Source: Hydrogenophaga sp.
Lineage (GTDB): Bacteria > Pseudomonadota > Gammaproteobacteria > Burkholderiales > Burkholderiaceae_C
Assembly: GCA_030653975.1 (NCBI GenBank)
Contig: JAURYH010000059.1
Location: 1-55,462 of the forward strand
Direction: 5' to 3'
Length of the DNA stretch: 55,462 nt
A program made the position numbers and the translations under genes. The notes beneath the pieces are model-generated. The model did not search any database. It had not been told where the DNA came from and saw nothing but the letters and a program-made list of their open reading frames with translations. Below, piece after piece: positions 34,452-43,360 of the stretch (positions are counted from its first letter, which is position 1; every line of letters starts with the position of its first letter).

Positions 34452-34616
34452 ATGCGCTCTCTGCTCGTCGCTGCCGTATGTCTTCTCGCAATCTCTTCAG
34501 CGCGTTCGGACCGATTCGGGATCGACGAGGCTGGAGAGGCATCGCCAAGCTTCTGGGGTTCGTTAATATGGATTGCGGTGCTAGTCGTCGGATACATCCT
34601 ATTCAAGAAGAAATAG
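34452..34616 (+). CDS. 54-residue membrane/secreted small protein, cassette-borne
   Basis: It begins seven bases after GTTAGGC. The first 18 residues form a signal-like segment (MRSLLVAAVCLLAISSARS). A short polar loop (DRFGIDEAGEASPSF) follows, then one transmembrane helix (WGSLIWIAVLVVGYILF) and a KKK tail. The architecture is that of a small inner-membrane protein. Its place between a core box and a clear attC makes it a plausible one-gene cassette. The family is not recognised, and no strong ribosome-binding site is seen. Confidence 0.55.
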   Translation: MRSLLVAAVCLLAISSARSDRFGIDEAGEASPSFWGSLIWIAVLVVGYILFKKK

Positions 34617-34822
34617 GACAAATGGTGTTTTATCCTGCTGTAAGAAAACTCAGCTCCACGCCGGAAATGTTGATGCAATCCAGTGGTCCCCTCCCCCCCC
34701 GTTTTGCATATGCTATTCGTACAGACTAGATTTTGGTGAATATATGCCGCGAGCAACATCTACGAGCAGTTGCGCATACGCCGCAGTAGCCGAAAATCTA
34801 TCTCGGTCCAATTTTTTGCCGG
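34617..34822. other. Short gene-free part of the cassette
   Basis: A 35-codon frame starts at ATG 34744 but has no ribosome-binding site or recognisable features. Otherwise nothing is evident between the small membrane protein and the attC site. Confidence 0.35.
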
Positions 34823-34891
34823 GCATAACAACTCGTTCCAGCGGATGGTAAAAGCTATGCTTTTGCCATCCGCTTAACTCAAACGTTGAGC
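34823..34891 (+). other. attC site (69 bp) closing the cassette string
   Basis: The outer boxes GCATAAC and GTTGAGC pair at five of seven positions. Inside is a long stem, AGCGGATGGTAAAAGC/GCTTTTGCCATCCGCT, complementary but for one G-T pair, around a TAT loop. CTTAACTCAAACG before the core resembles known 59-base elements. No cassette gene follows. Confidence 0.7.
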
Positions 34892-35126
34892 GACGACTTT
34901 TCCCATTCAGGCTAGACCGTTCATGGCCGGCAGTGTGAGTACGAGGCCGCGCCAGGAAGCTGACCTTCGGTTCATAGGTTCCGACAACGGCCAAAGTCAG
35001 GTTCAAGCAGCCTACGGGAAACCCGGTATCGGCCACCTACGGCCCTTCACTTCACATTGCTTGGCCGTCGGACTGCTTGGGGCTTAACTGAGTGTCTGCG
35101 CCGACTGAATTTTGACCCAATCAACA
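34892..35126. other. Gene-free stretch after the cassettes
   Basis: I see no gene, repeat or terminator that I can support between the last attC-like site and the end of the hydrolase gene. Confidence 0.4.
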
Positions 35127-35945
35127 TCAAGCATGCTCTTTGGCCATGTAGCGCTGCATGGCATCGATCACCAGCGCGGGGTGACTCATGTGGGCGGCGT
35201 GACCCGCCACGTCCATGACCTCCAAGGTGCTGCCCTTCAGTTGCTGGTTCAGATACTCACCCACCGCAAGGGGAACCAGGCTGTCTTCTTGGTGTTGAAG
35301 AATGAGGCAAGGGCGAGACACCTGGGGCAGGTCGGCCCGGTTGTCAGCAAAAAAGGTGGTTTGCGCAAATACCCGCATCGCGACCGGGTTGGTGGAGCAA
35401 AAACTGTCGGAAAGCTCACCAGCCAACGCTTCGCACTGCGCGGCACCCACCACCACGGACGATAGGTAATTGGCCCAGCCGATGTAATTCTGGTCCATGA
35501 GCGACAACAGGCCTTGGATGTCGGCACGCTCGAAGCCTCCGGCATACTCAGGCGGATAGTTCAAAAAGCAGGGCGAGGGCCCCACCAATATCAAGCGATC
35601 AAACAAGTTAGGGCGTGCAATCGAAGCCAACAGTCCGACATTGCAACTGGCAGAGTGGCCCACGAATGTGACGCCGCTCTGCAGCCCTTGCGCTTCGCAC
35701 ACGTCCAGAACGTCTTGCGCATAGCCGGCCAAGCTGCTGTAACGAACGGCGCTAAAGGCCGATAGCTGCGACTTGCCGCTTCCAACATAGTCAAACAAGA
35801 CTTGGCGATGTGTGCCAGCGAAAGCGGGCGTGATGCGGCTCCAAATGGATTGGCTACAGCCAAGCCCGTGGGCAAATAAAATCGTGGGCCCGCTGTCTCC
35901 CAAGGTGTTGACGTTGTTGCGTTTGTTGACGTTCATGGACTTCAA
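35127..35945 (-). CDS. RsbQ-like alpha/beta hydrolase
   Basis: A 272-residue alpha/beta hydrolase of the RsbQ type. The nucleophile elbow is GHSASCN (Ser), the acid lies in HQEDSLVP (Asp) and the base in GHAAHMSHP (His). The oxyanion motif FAHGLGCSQ follows a short N-terminus. RsbQ proteins make or hold a small hydrophobic ligand for a PAS-type partner such as RsbP; plant karrikin and strigolactone receptors share the fold. No PAS partner gene lies beside it, so its role is open. The start could be Met1 or Met4. Confidence 0.82.
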   Translation of the reverse strand: MKSMNVNKRNNVNTLGDSGPTILFAHGLGCSQSIWSRITPAFAGTHRQVLFDYVGSGKSQLSAFSAVRYSSLAGYAQDVLDVCEAQGLQSGVTFVGHSASCNVGLLASIARPNLFDRLILVGPSPCFLNYPPEYAGGFERADIQGLLSLMDQNYIGWANYLSSVVVGAAQCEALAGELSDSFCSTNPVAMRVFAQTTFFADNRADLPQVSRPCLILQHQEDSLVPLAVGEYLNQQLKGSTLEVMDVAGHAAHMSHPALVIDAMQRYMAKEHA

Positions 35946-36533
35946 ATGATCAGGATGTTGAACAAAATCGTGAGGGGTTCATGACTTCAAGCGTTCCGCA
36001 ACAGGCTGTTGATGTGCGAATTTTCGCGGCATGGCTGCACCCAGCGTTCACCACAAACCGCCACGAGCGCATGCATGTCTATATGGGCCTCGGTCAGCAG
36101 GCGCTGGGCCTCCGAGACCTGAATGCCGCCGAGTTTGGCACGACGCTGCTGCAGCAACTGAAACCACTGGTCTGATCCGTCAGCGCATTCGCCTTGCGCC
36201 GGCGTCGCGACATGCGCCGTTGCCGTCGCCATCGCTGACGCTGTACGACTGGGCTTTTTGGCGCTGGTTTCACGGCGGGCAACTTCGCTTTGTCGCAAGA
36301 ACTGTTAGCACCGGTTGCTGTGGGCGTGATCTGCGCTTTCAACAGCTCATTCATGAGCATGTGCGTTGTTCGTAAGTGAGGCGCTTTTTCGGGTTTGTCT
36401 GCGACCAGTCCAGGCTGTCTTCGCTCAAGCACAAGACTCACCTTTGGGGGAGTCCACTCCCCATTTCGACCGGTTGCGTAGTCAGCCAAAATGCGTATTG
36501 CACTAATATTCTAAATATCGTTAGAATGACGGC
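35946..36533. other. Gene-free stretch before the arsR-rhodanese gene
   Basis: No supported gene. A minus-strand frame near 35987-36298 has a protein-like middle (EAQRLLTEAHIDMHALVAVCGERWVQPC) that might be a relic, but it lacks a start context and a family. Confidence 0.4.
36508..36527 (+). promoter_or_regulatory. Inverted repeat operator before the arsR-rhodanese gene
   Basis: ATTCTAA, six bases, then TTAGAAT: a perfect 7-bp inverted repeat ending six bases before the ATG, in an AT-rich patch. ArsR-family repressors bind AT-rich dyads of this kind over their own promoter, so autoregulation is likely. Confidence 0.65.
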
Positions 36534-37202
36534 ATGAAAAACCGTGAACTCAAAGACCTGCTCTACGAACAGGTCGCCCGCATTGGCAAAGCCCTGGCCA
36601 GCCCCAAGCGGCTCGAACTGCTGGAAATGCTGGCCCAGGGCGAAAAGTCGGTGGACGCGCTCGCCGCCGAGCTGTCCATCGACATCAAGCTCGCCAGCGC
36701 CCACCTGAAAGCCCTGCGCGATGCCCGCTTGGTGACCAGCCGGCGCGAGGGCAAGTTCATCCACTACCGGCTCACCGGCCCCGACGTAGCGGGCCTGGGC
36801 GTGACGCTGCGCGAGGTGGCCGAAGAACACCTGCTGGAACTGCGCCTGGCGCTGGACCAGATGGCGGCGAATCCTGGCCAGCTCGCTCCGGTGGACCGCG
36901 AGGCCTTGATGGCGCAGGCACGGCGTGGCGAGGTGGTGGTGATCGACGTGCGCCCCTCCGACGAATACGCCGTGGCGCACCTGCCGTTCGCCCGCTCCAT
37001 GCCGCTGGCCGAAGTGGAACAACACCTGGCTTCCTTGCCGCGCGACAAAGAGATCGTGGCGTACTGCCGCGGGCCGTTCTGCCTGCTCTCTGACGAAGCC
37101 GTGACCCTGCTGCAGGCGCGCGGCTACCGCGCGCGCAAGGTGTCCGACGGCGTGAGCGAGTGGCAGGCCGCCGGTCTGCCGCTGGTGCGACAGGCTGATT
37201 GA
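36534..37202 (+). CDS. ArsR-family regulator fused to a rhodanese domain
   Basis: A 222-residue two-domain protein. Residues 5-100 are an ArsR winged helix (LASPKRLELLEMLAQGEKSV, LSIDIKLASAHLKALRDARLV, REGKFIHYRL). Residues 115-218 are a rhodanese with the active-site loop CRGPFCLLSDE. The rhodanese Cys could sense or carry persulfide sulfur. The DsrE gene follows in the same direction, and other sulfurtransferase-like genes lie nearby, suggesting a reactive-sulfur response. The operator dyad lies directly upstream. Confidence 0.9.
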   Translation: MKNRELKDLLYEQVARIGKALASPKRLELLEMLAQGEKSVDALAAELSIDIKLASAHLKALRDARLVTSRREGKFIHYRLTGPDVAGLGVTLREVAEEHLLELRLALDQMAANPGQLAPVDREALMAQARRGEVVVIDVRPSDEYAVAHLPFARSMPLAEVEQHLASLPRDKEIVAYCRGPFCLLSDEAVTLLQARGYRARKVSDGVSEWQAAGLPLVRQAD

Positions 37203-37222
37203 ACATGAACCAGGAGATCCCC

Positions 37223-37573
37223 ATGAGTGTTGTGCTTTTCATCCTCAACGACGCACCCTACGGCAATGAGCGCGCTTATAACGGCCTGCGACTCGCCGGC
37301 ACCCTGACCGCCAAAGCCGGTGTGCAGGTTCGCGTGTTCCTCATGGCAGATGCCGTGGGCTGCGCCAAGGCCGGCCAGAAAGTGCCCGAGGGTTACTACA
37401 ACGTGCAACTCATGCTGGGCAAGGTGTTGCGCAAGGGCGAAGTGGCCTTGTGTGGCACCTGCATGGACGCGCGCGGCCTGAGCGAGGCGGACATGGTCGA
37501 GGGCGCCAAGCGCTCTACGTTGGCCCAACTCGCCGACTGGACCGCCGAGGCCGACAAGGTCCTGGTTTTCTGA
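37223..37573 (+). CDS. DsrE family sulfur-relay-like protein
   Basis: A 116-residue DsrE/DsrF-like protein (VVLFILNDAPYGNERAYNGLRLAG at the start, split into strand and helix). Cys residues in GCAKAG and ALCGTCMDARG are available for sulfur transfer. ATG 37223 has an AGGAGA box. The gene begins 20 bp after the ArsR-rhodanese gene, and its stop abuts the MFS start. DsrE proteins pass persulfide sulfur between proteins. Confidence 0.88.
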   Translation: MSVVLFILNDAPYGNERAYNGLRLAGTLTAKAGVQVRVFLMADAVGCAKAGQKVPEGYYNVQLMLGKVLRKGEVALCGTCMDARGLSEADMVEGAKRSTLAQLADWTAEADKVLVF

Positions 37574-38773
37574 ATGCCTCGAAAGCCCACCATGTTCGCA
37601 GGTCGTCGCAACGTACTCTTGCTCGCCGGCAGCCAGGCCCTGATGCTCTCGGCCATCGTGCTGTCGATGAGCCTGGCCGCCATCCTGGGCGCGTTGCTGG
37701 CGCCCGACAAAAGCCTTGCCACGCTGCCGGTGGCGGCGATGGTGGTGGGCACGGCCATGGCTTCTCTGCCCGCGGCCATGCTCATGCGCCGCTGGGGCCG
37801 CCGCATGGGGTTCCTGATGGGCGCCGGCCTGGGGGTGGTGGGCAGCATGCTGGCCGGCTACGCCCTCTGGCAGCAGTCGTTTGAGCTGTTCGTTCTGGGT
37901 CACCTGCTGCTGGGCAGCTACCAGGGCTTTGCCAACTACTACCGATTCGCCGCCGCCGAGGCGGTGGACGCTGCGCACACCACACGGGCGATTTCCTGGG
38001 TGGTGGCGGGCGGGGTGGTGGCGGCGTTTGTGGGGCCACAACTGGGGGAATGGGGGCGCGACTGGTTCATTTCCGGGCCGTTCGTGGGCTCTTACCTGGC
38101 GCAGGCCGCGCTCAGCGTGGCGGCGCTGGGTCTGCTGTCGCAGGTCCGGCTCAAGCCGGCGGCGTCGGTGGCGGCAGGAACGGCCCGGTCCGTGTGGGAA
38201 CTGTTGTCGCAGCCCTTGTTGCTCACCTCGATCCTGGGGTCGGCGGTGGGCTATTCCGTGATGATCATGGTGATGACGGCCACGCCGCTGGCCATGCTGG
38301 GCTGCGGTCTGCCCGGGCCAAGCGTCACGCCGGTGATCCAGTGGCATGTCGTGGGCATGTTCGCGCCCTCGTTCTTCACCGGCAACCTCATCAAGGGGTT
38401 CGGTGCGCCACGCATCATGCAGACCGGTTTTGTGCTGCTGCTGGGGCATGTGGCCATCGCACTCTCGGGGCTGGAGTTCCTGCACTTTGCCTCGGCGCTG
38501 GTGCTGCTGGGTGTGGGCTGGAACTTCGCCTTCGTGGGTGGCACCGCGTTGCTGACGCAGACCTACCGCCCGGCCGAACAGCTGAAGGTGCAGGCGATCA
38601 ACGAGTTCCTGGTGTTCGGCCTGGTAGCGGTTTCCACCTTGTCCGCAGGCTGGCTCTACGACCGCTACGGCTGGGCCACGCTGAACCTGGCCGTGGTGCC
38701 GTTTCTGGTGCTGGCCTTGTTGGCATCCGTCCGTACTGAACTGAAAACCATCCGCTTGCGGGAGGTCCTATGA
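37574..38773 (+). CDS. MFS transporter
   Basis: A 399-residue major facilitator with about twelve membrane helices. The loop 2-3 motif appears as RRWGRRMGF. NYYRFAAAEAV and GWNFAFVGGTALLTQTYRP are typical of the bacterial MFS group found beside sulfur-handling genes. The substrate is not evident. It starts directly at the DsrE stop and overlaps the next gene by four bases. Confidence 0.87.
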   Translation: MPRKPTMFAGRRNVLLLAGSQALMLSAIVLSMSLAAILGALLAPDKSLATLPVAAMVVGTAMASLPAAMLMRRWGRRMGFLMGAGLGVVGSMLAGYALWQQSFELFVLGHLLLGSYQGFANYYRFAAAEAVDAAHTTRAISWVVAGGVVAAFVGPQLGEWGRDWFISGPFVGSYLAQAALSVAALGLLSQVRLKPAASVAAGTARSVWELLSQPLLLTSILGSAVGYSVMIMVMTATPLAMLGCGLPGPSVTPVIQWHVVGMFAPSFFTGNLIKGFGAPRIMQTGFVLLLGHVAIALSGLEFLHFASALVLLGVGWNFAFVGGTALLTQTYRPAEQLKVQAINEFLVFGLVAVSTLSAGWLYDRYGWATLNLAVVPFLVLALLASVRTELKTIRLREVL

Positions 38774-39642
38774 ATTTTGAACAGTTTGTCCTTTCCTATG
38801 AACCGCAGATCCGCATGGGTTTCTTCGTTGGGGTGTTCGCGCTGGTGGCCCTGTGGGAGCTGGCCGCGCCGCGCCGAGACTTGAAGCTATCGCGCAAGCA
38901 ACGCTGGACCGCCAACCTCGGCGTCGTGCTGCTCAACACGGTGATTGTGCGGGTGGCCTTTCCCGCGGCCGCGGTGGGCATGGCGGCCCTGAGCGTCGAC
39001 AAGGGCTGGGGACTGCTGAACAACTTCGATGTGCCGTTCTGGCTTGCCGTGCCGCTGGCCGTGGTGGCGATGGACTTCGTGATCTGGCTGCAGCATGTGA
39101 TGGTGCATGCCGTGCCCGCGCTCTGGCGGCTGCACCGCGTGCACCACGCCGACCTCGACTACGACCTCACCACCGGCGCGCGTTTTCACCCCATCGAGAT
39201 CGTGCTGTCTATGGGCATCAAGTTCGCCACCATCGCGCTGCTGGGAGCGCCCGTGCTGGCGGTGGTGGTGTTCGAGGTGTTGCTCAGCGCCTGTGCCATG
39301 TTCAACCACGGCAACATCCGCCTGCCCGAGCGGGTGGACCGCGTACTGCGCTGGTTTCTCGTCACACCCGACATGCACCGCGTGCACCACTCGGTGGAAG
39401 ACGACGAGAGCAACTCCAACTTCGGTTTCAACCTGACCTGGTGGGACCGCCTGTTTGGCACCTACCGCGAGCAGCCGCGCGCCGGCCAGCTGGGCATGAC
39501 GATCGGCATCCACGACCACACCGACCCGCATGAGGTGGCGCGTCTGCCCGGCATGTTGCTGTTGCCGTTCAAGGGCAAAGTGACCGACTACGCCATCAAC
39601 CGCCGCAACTGGACCCCGCCCGCCTCGGACGCCAAGCTCTGA
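38770..39642 (+). CDS. Sterol desaturase/fatty acid hydroxylase family protein
   Basis: A 290-residue integral membrane di-iron protein. The His clusters are WRLHRVHHAD, HPIE and NHGN, then HRVHHSVEDDESNSNFGFN, the usual HX3H/HX2HH layout of this superfamily. The first 115 residues contain three hydrophobic helices. It would hydroxylate or desaturate a lipid; the substrate is unknown. Translationally coupled to the MFS gene (ATGA). Confidence 0.9.
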   Translation: MNFEQFVLSYEPQIRMGFFVGVFALVALWELAAPRRDLKLSRKQRWTANLGVVLLNTVIVRVAFPAAAVGMAALSVDKGWGLLNNFDVPFWLAVPLAVVAMDFVIWLQHVMVHAVPALWRLHRVHHADLDYDLTTGARFHPIEIVLSMGIKFATIALLGAPVLAVVVFEVLLSACAMFNHGNIRLPERVDRVLRWFLVTPDMHRVHHSVEDDESNSNFGFNLTWWDRLFGTYREQPRAGQLGMTIGIHDHTDPHEVARLPGMLLLPFKGKVTDYAINRRNWTPPASDAKL

Positions 39643-39671
39643 ACCCGCTCCGATTGACCCGAAACACACCG

Positions 39672-40415
39672 ATGAACATGCCTCTTTCGCGCCGTCGCCC
39701 CATCTTGTCCCTCGCCGGATTGTTGCTTTCAATGGCGGCCATTGCTGCCTTGCTGCTGGCCGGCATTGGCTACCGGCAGGGCTGGTGGCACTTTCTGCAA
39801 GGCCTGCAGATCGCCGAGTGGGCGGTGTATTCGGCGGCGCTGGGTCTGGTGCTCTCGCTGGCGGCTGCAATCATCGCGCGTCCGGGTCGGCAACCGCGCC
39901 GGCGCGGTTTCGTGACCGGTCTGCTGGGTGTGCTGATGGCGCTGCCGGTGCTGGGCATGGCGCTGCAGTGGGAAGTGGCGACGCGGACCACGCCGCCGAT
40001 CAACGACATCAGCACCGACACCGAGGACCCCCCCGTGTTCTGGGACATGCCCAACCCCACGGAATACCCTGGCGAGAAATTCGCCACCTTGCAGCGCACG
40101 GGTTACCCGGACATCGTGCCGCTGCAGGTCAAGCAGGCACCCGACGCGGTGTACGCCCAGGCGCTGGCGCTGGTGAATCAGCGGGGCTGGGCCGTCGTGG
40201 CCAGCGACGCGGCGGAAGGCCGCATCGAGGCGGTGGCGACCAGCCGCTTGTTCGGCTTTGCCGACGAGGTGGCGGTGCGCATCTCTCCCGCCGAAGGTGG
40301 TGCGCGCGTTGACATGCGATCGCGTTCGCGCCTGGGCAAGATCGACCGCGGCACCAACGCCCAACGCATCCGCGCTTACCTGGGCGATCTGAACCAGCAC
40401 TTGAACCAACCCTGA
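39672..40415 (+). CDS. DUF1499 family membrane-anchored protein
   Basis: A 247-residue protein. Three hydrophobic segments fill the first 105 residues. A soluble DUF1499 domain follows, with PINDISTDTEDPPVFWDMP, GWAVVASDAAEGRIEAVATSRLFGFADEVAVRI and RSRSRLGKIDRGTNAQRIRAYL. The function is unknown. ATG 39672 was preferred to an upstream TTG. It lies about 30 bp after the hydroxylase gene. Confidence 0.88.
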   Translation: MNMPLSRRRPILSLAGLLLSMAAIAALLLAGIGYRQGWWHFLQGLQIAEWAVYSAALGLVLSLAAAIIARPGRQPRRRGFVTGLLGVLMALPVLGMALQWEVATRTTPPINDISTDTEDPPVFWDMPNPTEYPGEKFATLQRTGYPDIVPLQVKQAPDAVYAQALALVNQRGWAVVASDAAEGRIEAVATSRLFGFADEVAVRISPAEGGARVDMRSRSRLGKIDRGTNAQRIRAYLGDLNQHLNQP

Positions 40416-40520
40416 CCGCGCAACACCGGGATGGCGGAAAGCCCTATGCCCGCCTGCCGTTCATTTCGCGAAAATATCAGCATTCACTTATTTTTAACCC
40501 CGATCCGTTTTGAGACAGCC

Positions 40521-40985
40521 ATGAAACTGCAACACCTCGCGCTCGCCACCCTCACCGCCGCCAGCCTGCTGCTGGCCCCCGCCGCCCACGCCGACAACAA
40601 AGCCATTGCCGTGGACGAGATGGAGGCTTATCTGGAATTCGTGGACTACGGCGGCGGCGTCATCTTCGCCGAGCAGATCCCCGCCGACGAGTGGAAAAAG
40701 ATGATCGTCATCGACGCACGCGACGCCGGCCAGTTCGCCAAGGGCCACATCCCCGGCGCCATCAACATGGACTGGCGCCAGGTGCTCGCCAAGCGCAATA
40801 CCATCCCCAAAGACAAACCGGTGCTGATCTACTGCAACACCGGCTCGCTCTCGGCCCAGGCCGGCTTTGCCATGCGTGTGGCGGGCTGGGACAACCTGCG
40901 CATCCTGCAGGGCGGCATGGAAGAGTGGAAGGCCAAGGGCGGGTTCGACGCCGCCGCAAAGGCCACCGCACCGGCCAAGCACTGA
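40521..40985 (+). CDS. Periplasmic rhodanese-like sulfurtransferase
   Basis: A 154-residue protein with a signal peptide (LATLTAASLLLAPAAHA) and one rhodanese domain: VIDARDAGQFAKGHIPGAINM, then the active loop CNTGSLSAQ with the catalytic Cys. The start at MKLQHLAL puts the signal peptide at the N-terminus. It ends five bases before the moxR gene and so may be the first gene of that operon or the last of the sulfur group. Confidence 0.9.
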   Translation: MKLQHLALATLTAASLLLAPAAHADNKAIAVDEMEAYLEFVDYGGGVIFAEQIPADEWKKMIVIDARDAGQFAKGHIPGAINMDWRQVLAKRNTIPKDKPVLIYCNTGSLSAQAGFAMRVAGWDNLRILQGGMEEWKAKGGFDAAAKATAPAKH

Positions 40986-40990
40986 GCCCC

Positions 40991-41965
40991 ATGTCGAGCA
41001 CCCAGGCGGCCATTGCCGCGCTGCGCCAGTCGCTCTCCAGCACCATCGTCGGCCAGCACGCGCTGCTGGACCGCCTCGTGATCGGCTTGCTGTGCGGCGG
41101 CCATGTGCTGGTCGAGGGCCTGCCTGGCCTGGCCAAGACCACGGCAGTGAAGGCGCTGGCGCAGGGCATCCACGCGCCGTTCAAACGCATCCAGTTCACG
41201 CCCGACCTGCTGCCCGGCGACCTCACCGGCACCGACATCTACGACCCGCGCAGCGCCGATTTCCATTTCCTGCCCGGCCCGCTGTTCAACGACATCATCC
41301 TGGCCGACGAGATCAACCGCGCACCGGCCAAGGTGCAGGCGGCCCTGCTCGAAGCCATGCAGGAACGCCAGATCACCGTCGGTGGCCAGACCCGAGCGCT
41401 GCCAGAGCTGTTCATGGTCATGGCCACGCAGAACCCGGTGGAGCAGGCCGGTACCTACCCGCTGCCGCAGGCCCAGCTCGACCGCTTCATGCTGCACGTG
41501 AAGCTTGGCTACCCAAGTGCCGACGAAGAAATCCATATCCTGCGGCTGGACCGCGAGCGCGCGCTGGCCGAAGGCAGCGGCCAGGCCGCCGCACAGCCGC
41601 TGACGGTGAGCGCGGCCGACGTGCTGGCCGCGCGCGCCGAGGTGCAGCGTGTGCACGTGTCGCCGCTGATCGAGACCTACGTGGTCGCGCTGGTGCGCGC
41701 CACGCGCGAGCCCGGTGCGTTTCGCCCCGAATGGGCCGGCGTGCTGCAGAACGGCGCCAGCCCGCGCGCATCGCTCGCACTGGTGAAGACGGCGGCCGCC
41801 TGGGCCTGGCTGCAGGGGCGCGACTTCGTGGCACCGCAGGACGTGCAGGTGCTCGCGCCCGACGTGCTGCGCCACCGCATGGAGCTGGGGCTCGAAGCGC
41901 GCCTGCAGGGGCTGGACCGCGACGTGCTGTTGCAAGGCCTGATCGCGGCCGTGCCGGCACCCTGA
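40991..41965 (+). CDS. MoxR-family AAA+ ATPase of the Bat operon
   Basis: A 324-residue MoxR ATPase. Walker A is GLPGLAKT, Walker B IILADEINRAP, sensor 1 MATQNPVEQAGTYPLP, with the arginine region QLDRFMLH. MoxR proteins act with VWA proteins as chaperones for cell-envelope or metalloenzyme assembly. It heads six tightly packed genes of the Bat type and is distinct in sequence from CoxD in the same window. Confidence 0.93.
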   Translation: MSSTQAAIAALRQSLSSTIVGQHALLDRLVIGLLCGGHVLVEGLPGLAKTTAVKALAQGIHAPFKRIQFTPDLLPGDLTGTDIYDPRSADFHFLPGPLFNDIILADEINRAPAKVQAALLEAMQERQITVGGQTRALPELFMVMATQNPVEQAGTYPLPQAQLDRFMLHVKLGYPSADEEIHILRLDRERALAEGSGQAAAQPLTVSAADVLAARAEVQRVHVSPLIETYVVALVRATREPGAFRPEWAGVLQNGASPRASLALVKTAAAWAWLQGRDFVAPQDVQVLAPDVLRHRMELGLEARLQGLDRDVLLQGLIAAVPAP

Positions 41966-41973
41966 TCGCGCGC

Positions 41974-42912
41974 ATGTTCGCTGCCCGCGTTGACACCGCG
42001 CCGCACTGGCCCGCGCTGCTGGACGCCGCCGAGCTGGGTGCGCTCGCGGCGCGTGCGCGCGACTGGGTGCATGCGCCCACGCCGCTGGAGATCCACGAAC
42101 ACCACGCCGGCGACTGGCCGTCCACCGCGCTCGGGCGCGGGCTCGACTTTGAGGAAGCCCGCCCCTACGCGCCAGGCGACGACCTGCGCGACATGGACTG
42201 GCGCAGCACCGCGCGCCTGGGACACCCCTTCATCAAGACCTACCGCGAAGAGCGCCTGCCGATCTGCCACCTGGTGCTCGACCGCACGGCCACCATGCGC
42301 TTTGCTACGCGCCGCCGCCTCAAGGTTGCGCAGGCCGCGCGCGTGCTGCTGCTGGCGGGCTTTGCCGCCATGGACGCCGGCATGGCCGTGGCCGCCACCG
42401 CCTGGGACGAGCGCGACCTGTGGTGGCCCGCACGCCACGGCGAGGGCGCCTGGCTGGAGCTGGCGCAAAGCCTGATCGCTCCCTGCCCGCCGCCGCAGCA
42501 GCTGCAGGCGGCCACCCACGCCGACGCCCACGCGCTGCAACGCCTGGACCACCTGGCACAGGAGCTGCCCGCGGGCTGCCACGTCTGGATGGCCAGCGAT
42601 CTGGTCTGGCTGGGTGAGCGCACCGCGCCAGCGCTGGCGCGGCTCGCACACCGACGCCGCCTGCGCCTGGTGCGCGTACTCGACCCGGTGGAAACCAACT
42701 GGCCGGCGCTGGGCGCGGCGGGCGTCGAAGACCTCGCCACTGGCGCGCGCCATTGGCTGGGCGGCCAGGCCGCGCTGAACGAGCGGCTGCGACACGCCAA
42801 CGCCGAACGCCTGGCGGCGCAGGACGCGCTCCTGCAGCGCCACGGGCTGCGCGCCATTGACGTCGCCACGCCCCTGGACGAACTGCTCGCCACCCTCGGT
42901 CCCCATGGCTGA
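41974..42912 (+). CDS. DUF58 domain protein
   Basis: A 312-residue soluble protein with the DUF58 signature RPYAPGDDLRDMDWRSTARLGHPFIKTY. HLVLDRTATMRF corresponds to a degenerate VWA-like metal site. DUF58 proteins accompany MoxR ATPases. It begins eight bases after the moxR stop and overlaps the next gene by eight bases. Confidence 0.9.
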   Translation: MFAARVDTAPHWPALLDAAELGALAARARDWVHAPTPLEIHEHHAGDWPSTALGRGLDFEEARPYAPGDDLRDMDWRSTARLGHPFIKTYREERLPICHLVLDRTATMRFATRRRLKVAQAARVLLLAGFAAMDAGMAVAATAWDERDLWWPARHGEGAWLELAQSLIAPCPPPQQLQAATHADAHALQRLDHLAQELPAGCHVWMASDLVWLGERTAPALARLAHRRRLRLVRVLDPVETNWPALGAAGVEDLATGARHWLGGQAALNERLRHANAERLAAQDALLQRHGLRAIDVATPLDELLATLGPHG

Positions 42913-43360
42913 CGCGCTCGACAAACTGAGCAGCCCCATCGCGCCCCCTGTGGTGGCGTCGCCAGGGTGGTGGGACACCTTCTTGGCCAGCACCTGGGCG
43001 CAGGCGCTGCCCTGGGTGGCCGGCGCCGTGGCCTCGGTGTTGCTGATCGCACTGACCTCGGTGGCACGCCGCCGCTGGCAGCGGTTGCAAGCCCGGCGCG
43101 CGCGCCGTGATGCATTCGCGCGCATCGCCGCTGTTTGGGCCGACGATTCCGCCACGCCGCAGGCCCTGGCCACCGGCGCGCAGTCGCTGGCCGGCTGGCT
43201 GCACGCGCACGGCCTGCCTGTGAGCGAAAACGAAAGCCGTTGCATCGACCGGTGGCGTTTCGGTCCGTTGCCGATGGCCGGTGGGCTGCTGGAGGAGCGT
43301 GCCGCGGTGCAGGCGCTGCTGGCGAGGCTCGCGCTGCAGATCGACGGAGCGGCACCTTGA
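42905..43360 (+). CDS. DUF4381 domain small membrane protein
   Basis: 151 residues, with one transmembrane helix (ALPWVAGAVASVLLIALTSVA) and a basic cytoplasmic domain (RRRWQRLQARRARRDAFARI). The length, topology and position between DUF58 and VWA genes match DUF4381 proteins of gammaproteobacterial and betaproteobacterial Bat operons. Function unknown. Its stop overlaps the next start (TTGA). Confidence 0.8.
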   Translation: MADALDKLSSPIAPPVVASPGWWDTFLASTWAQALPWVAGAVASVLLIALTSVARRRWQRLQARRARRDAFARIAAVWADDSATPQALATGAQSLAGWLHAHGLPVSENESRCIDRWRFGPLPMAGGLLEERAAVQALLARLALQIDGAAP

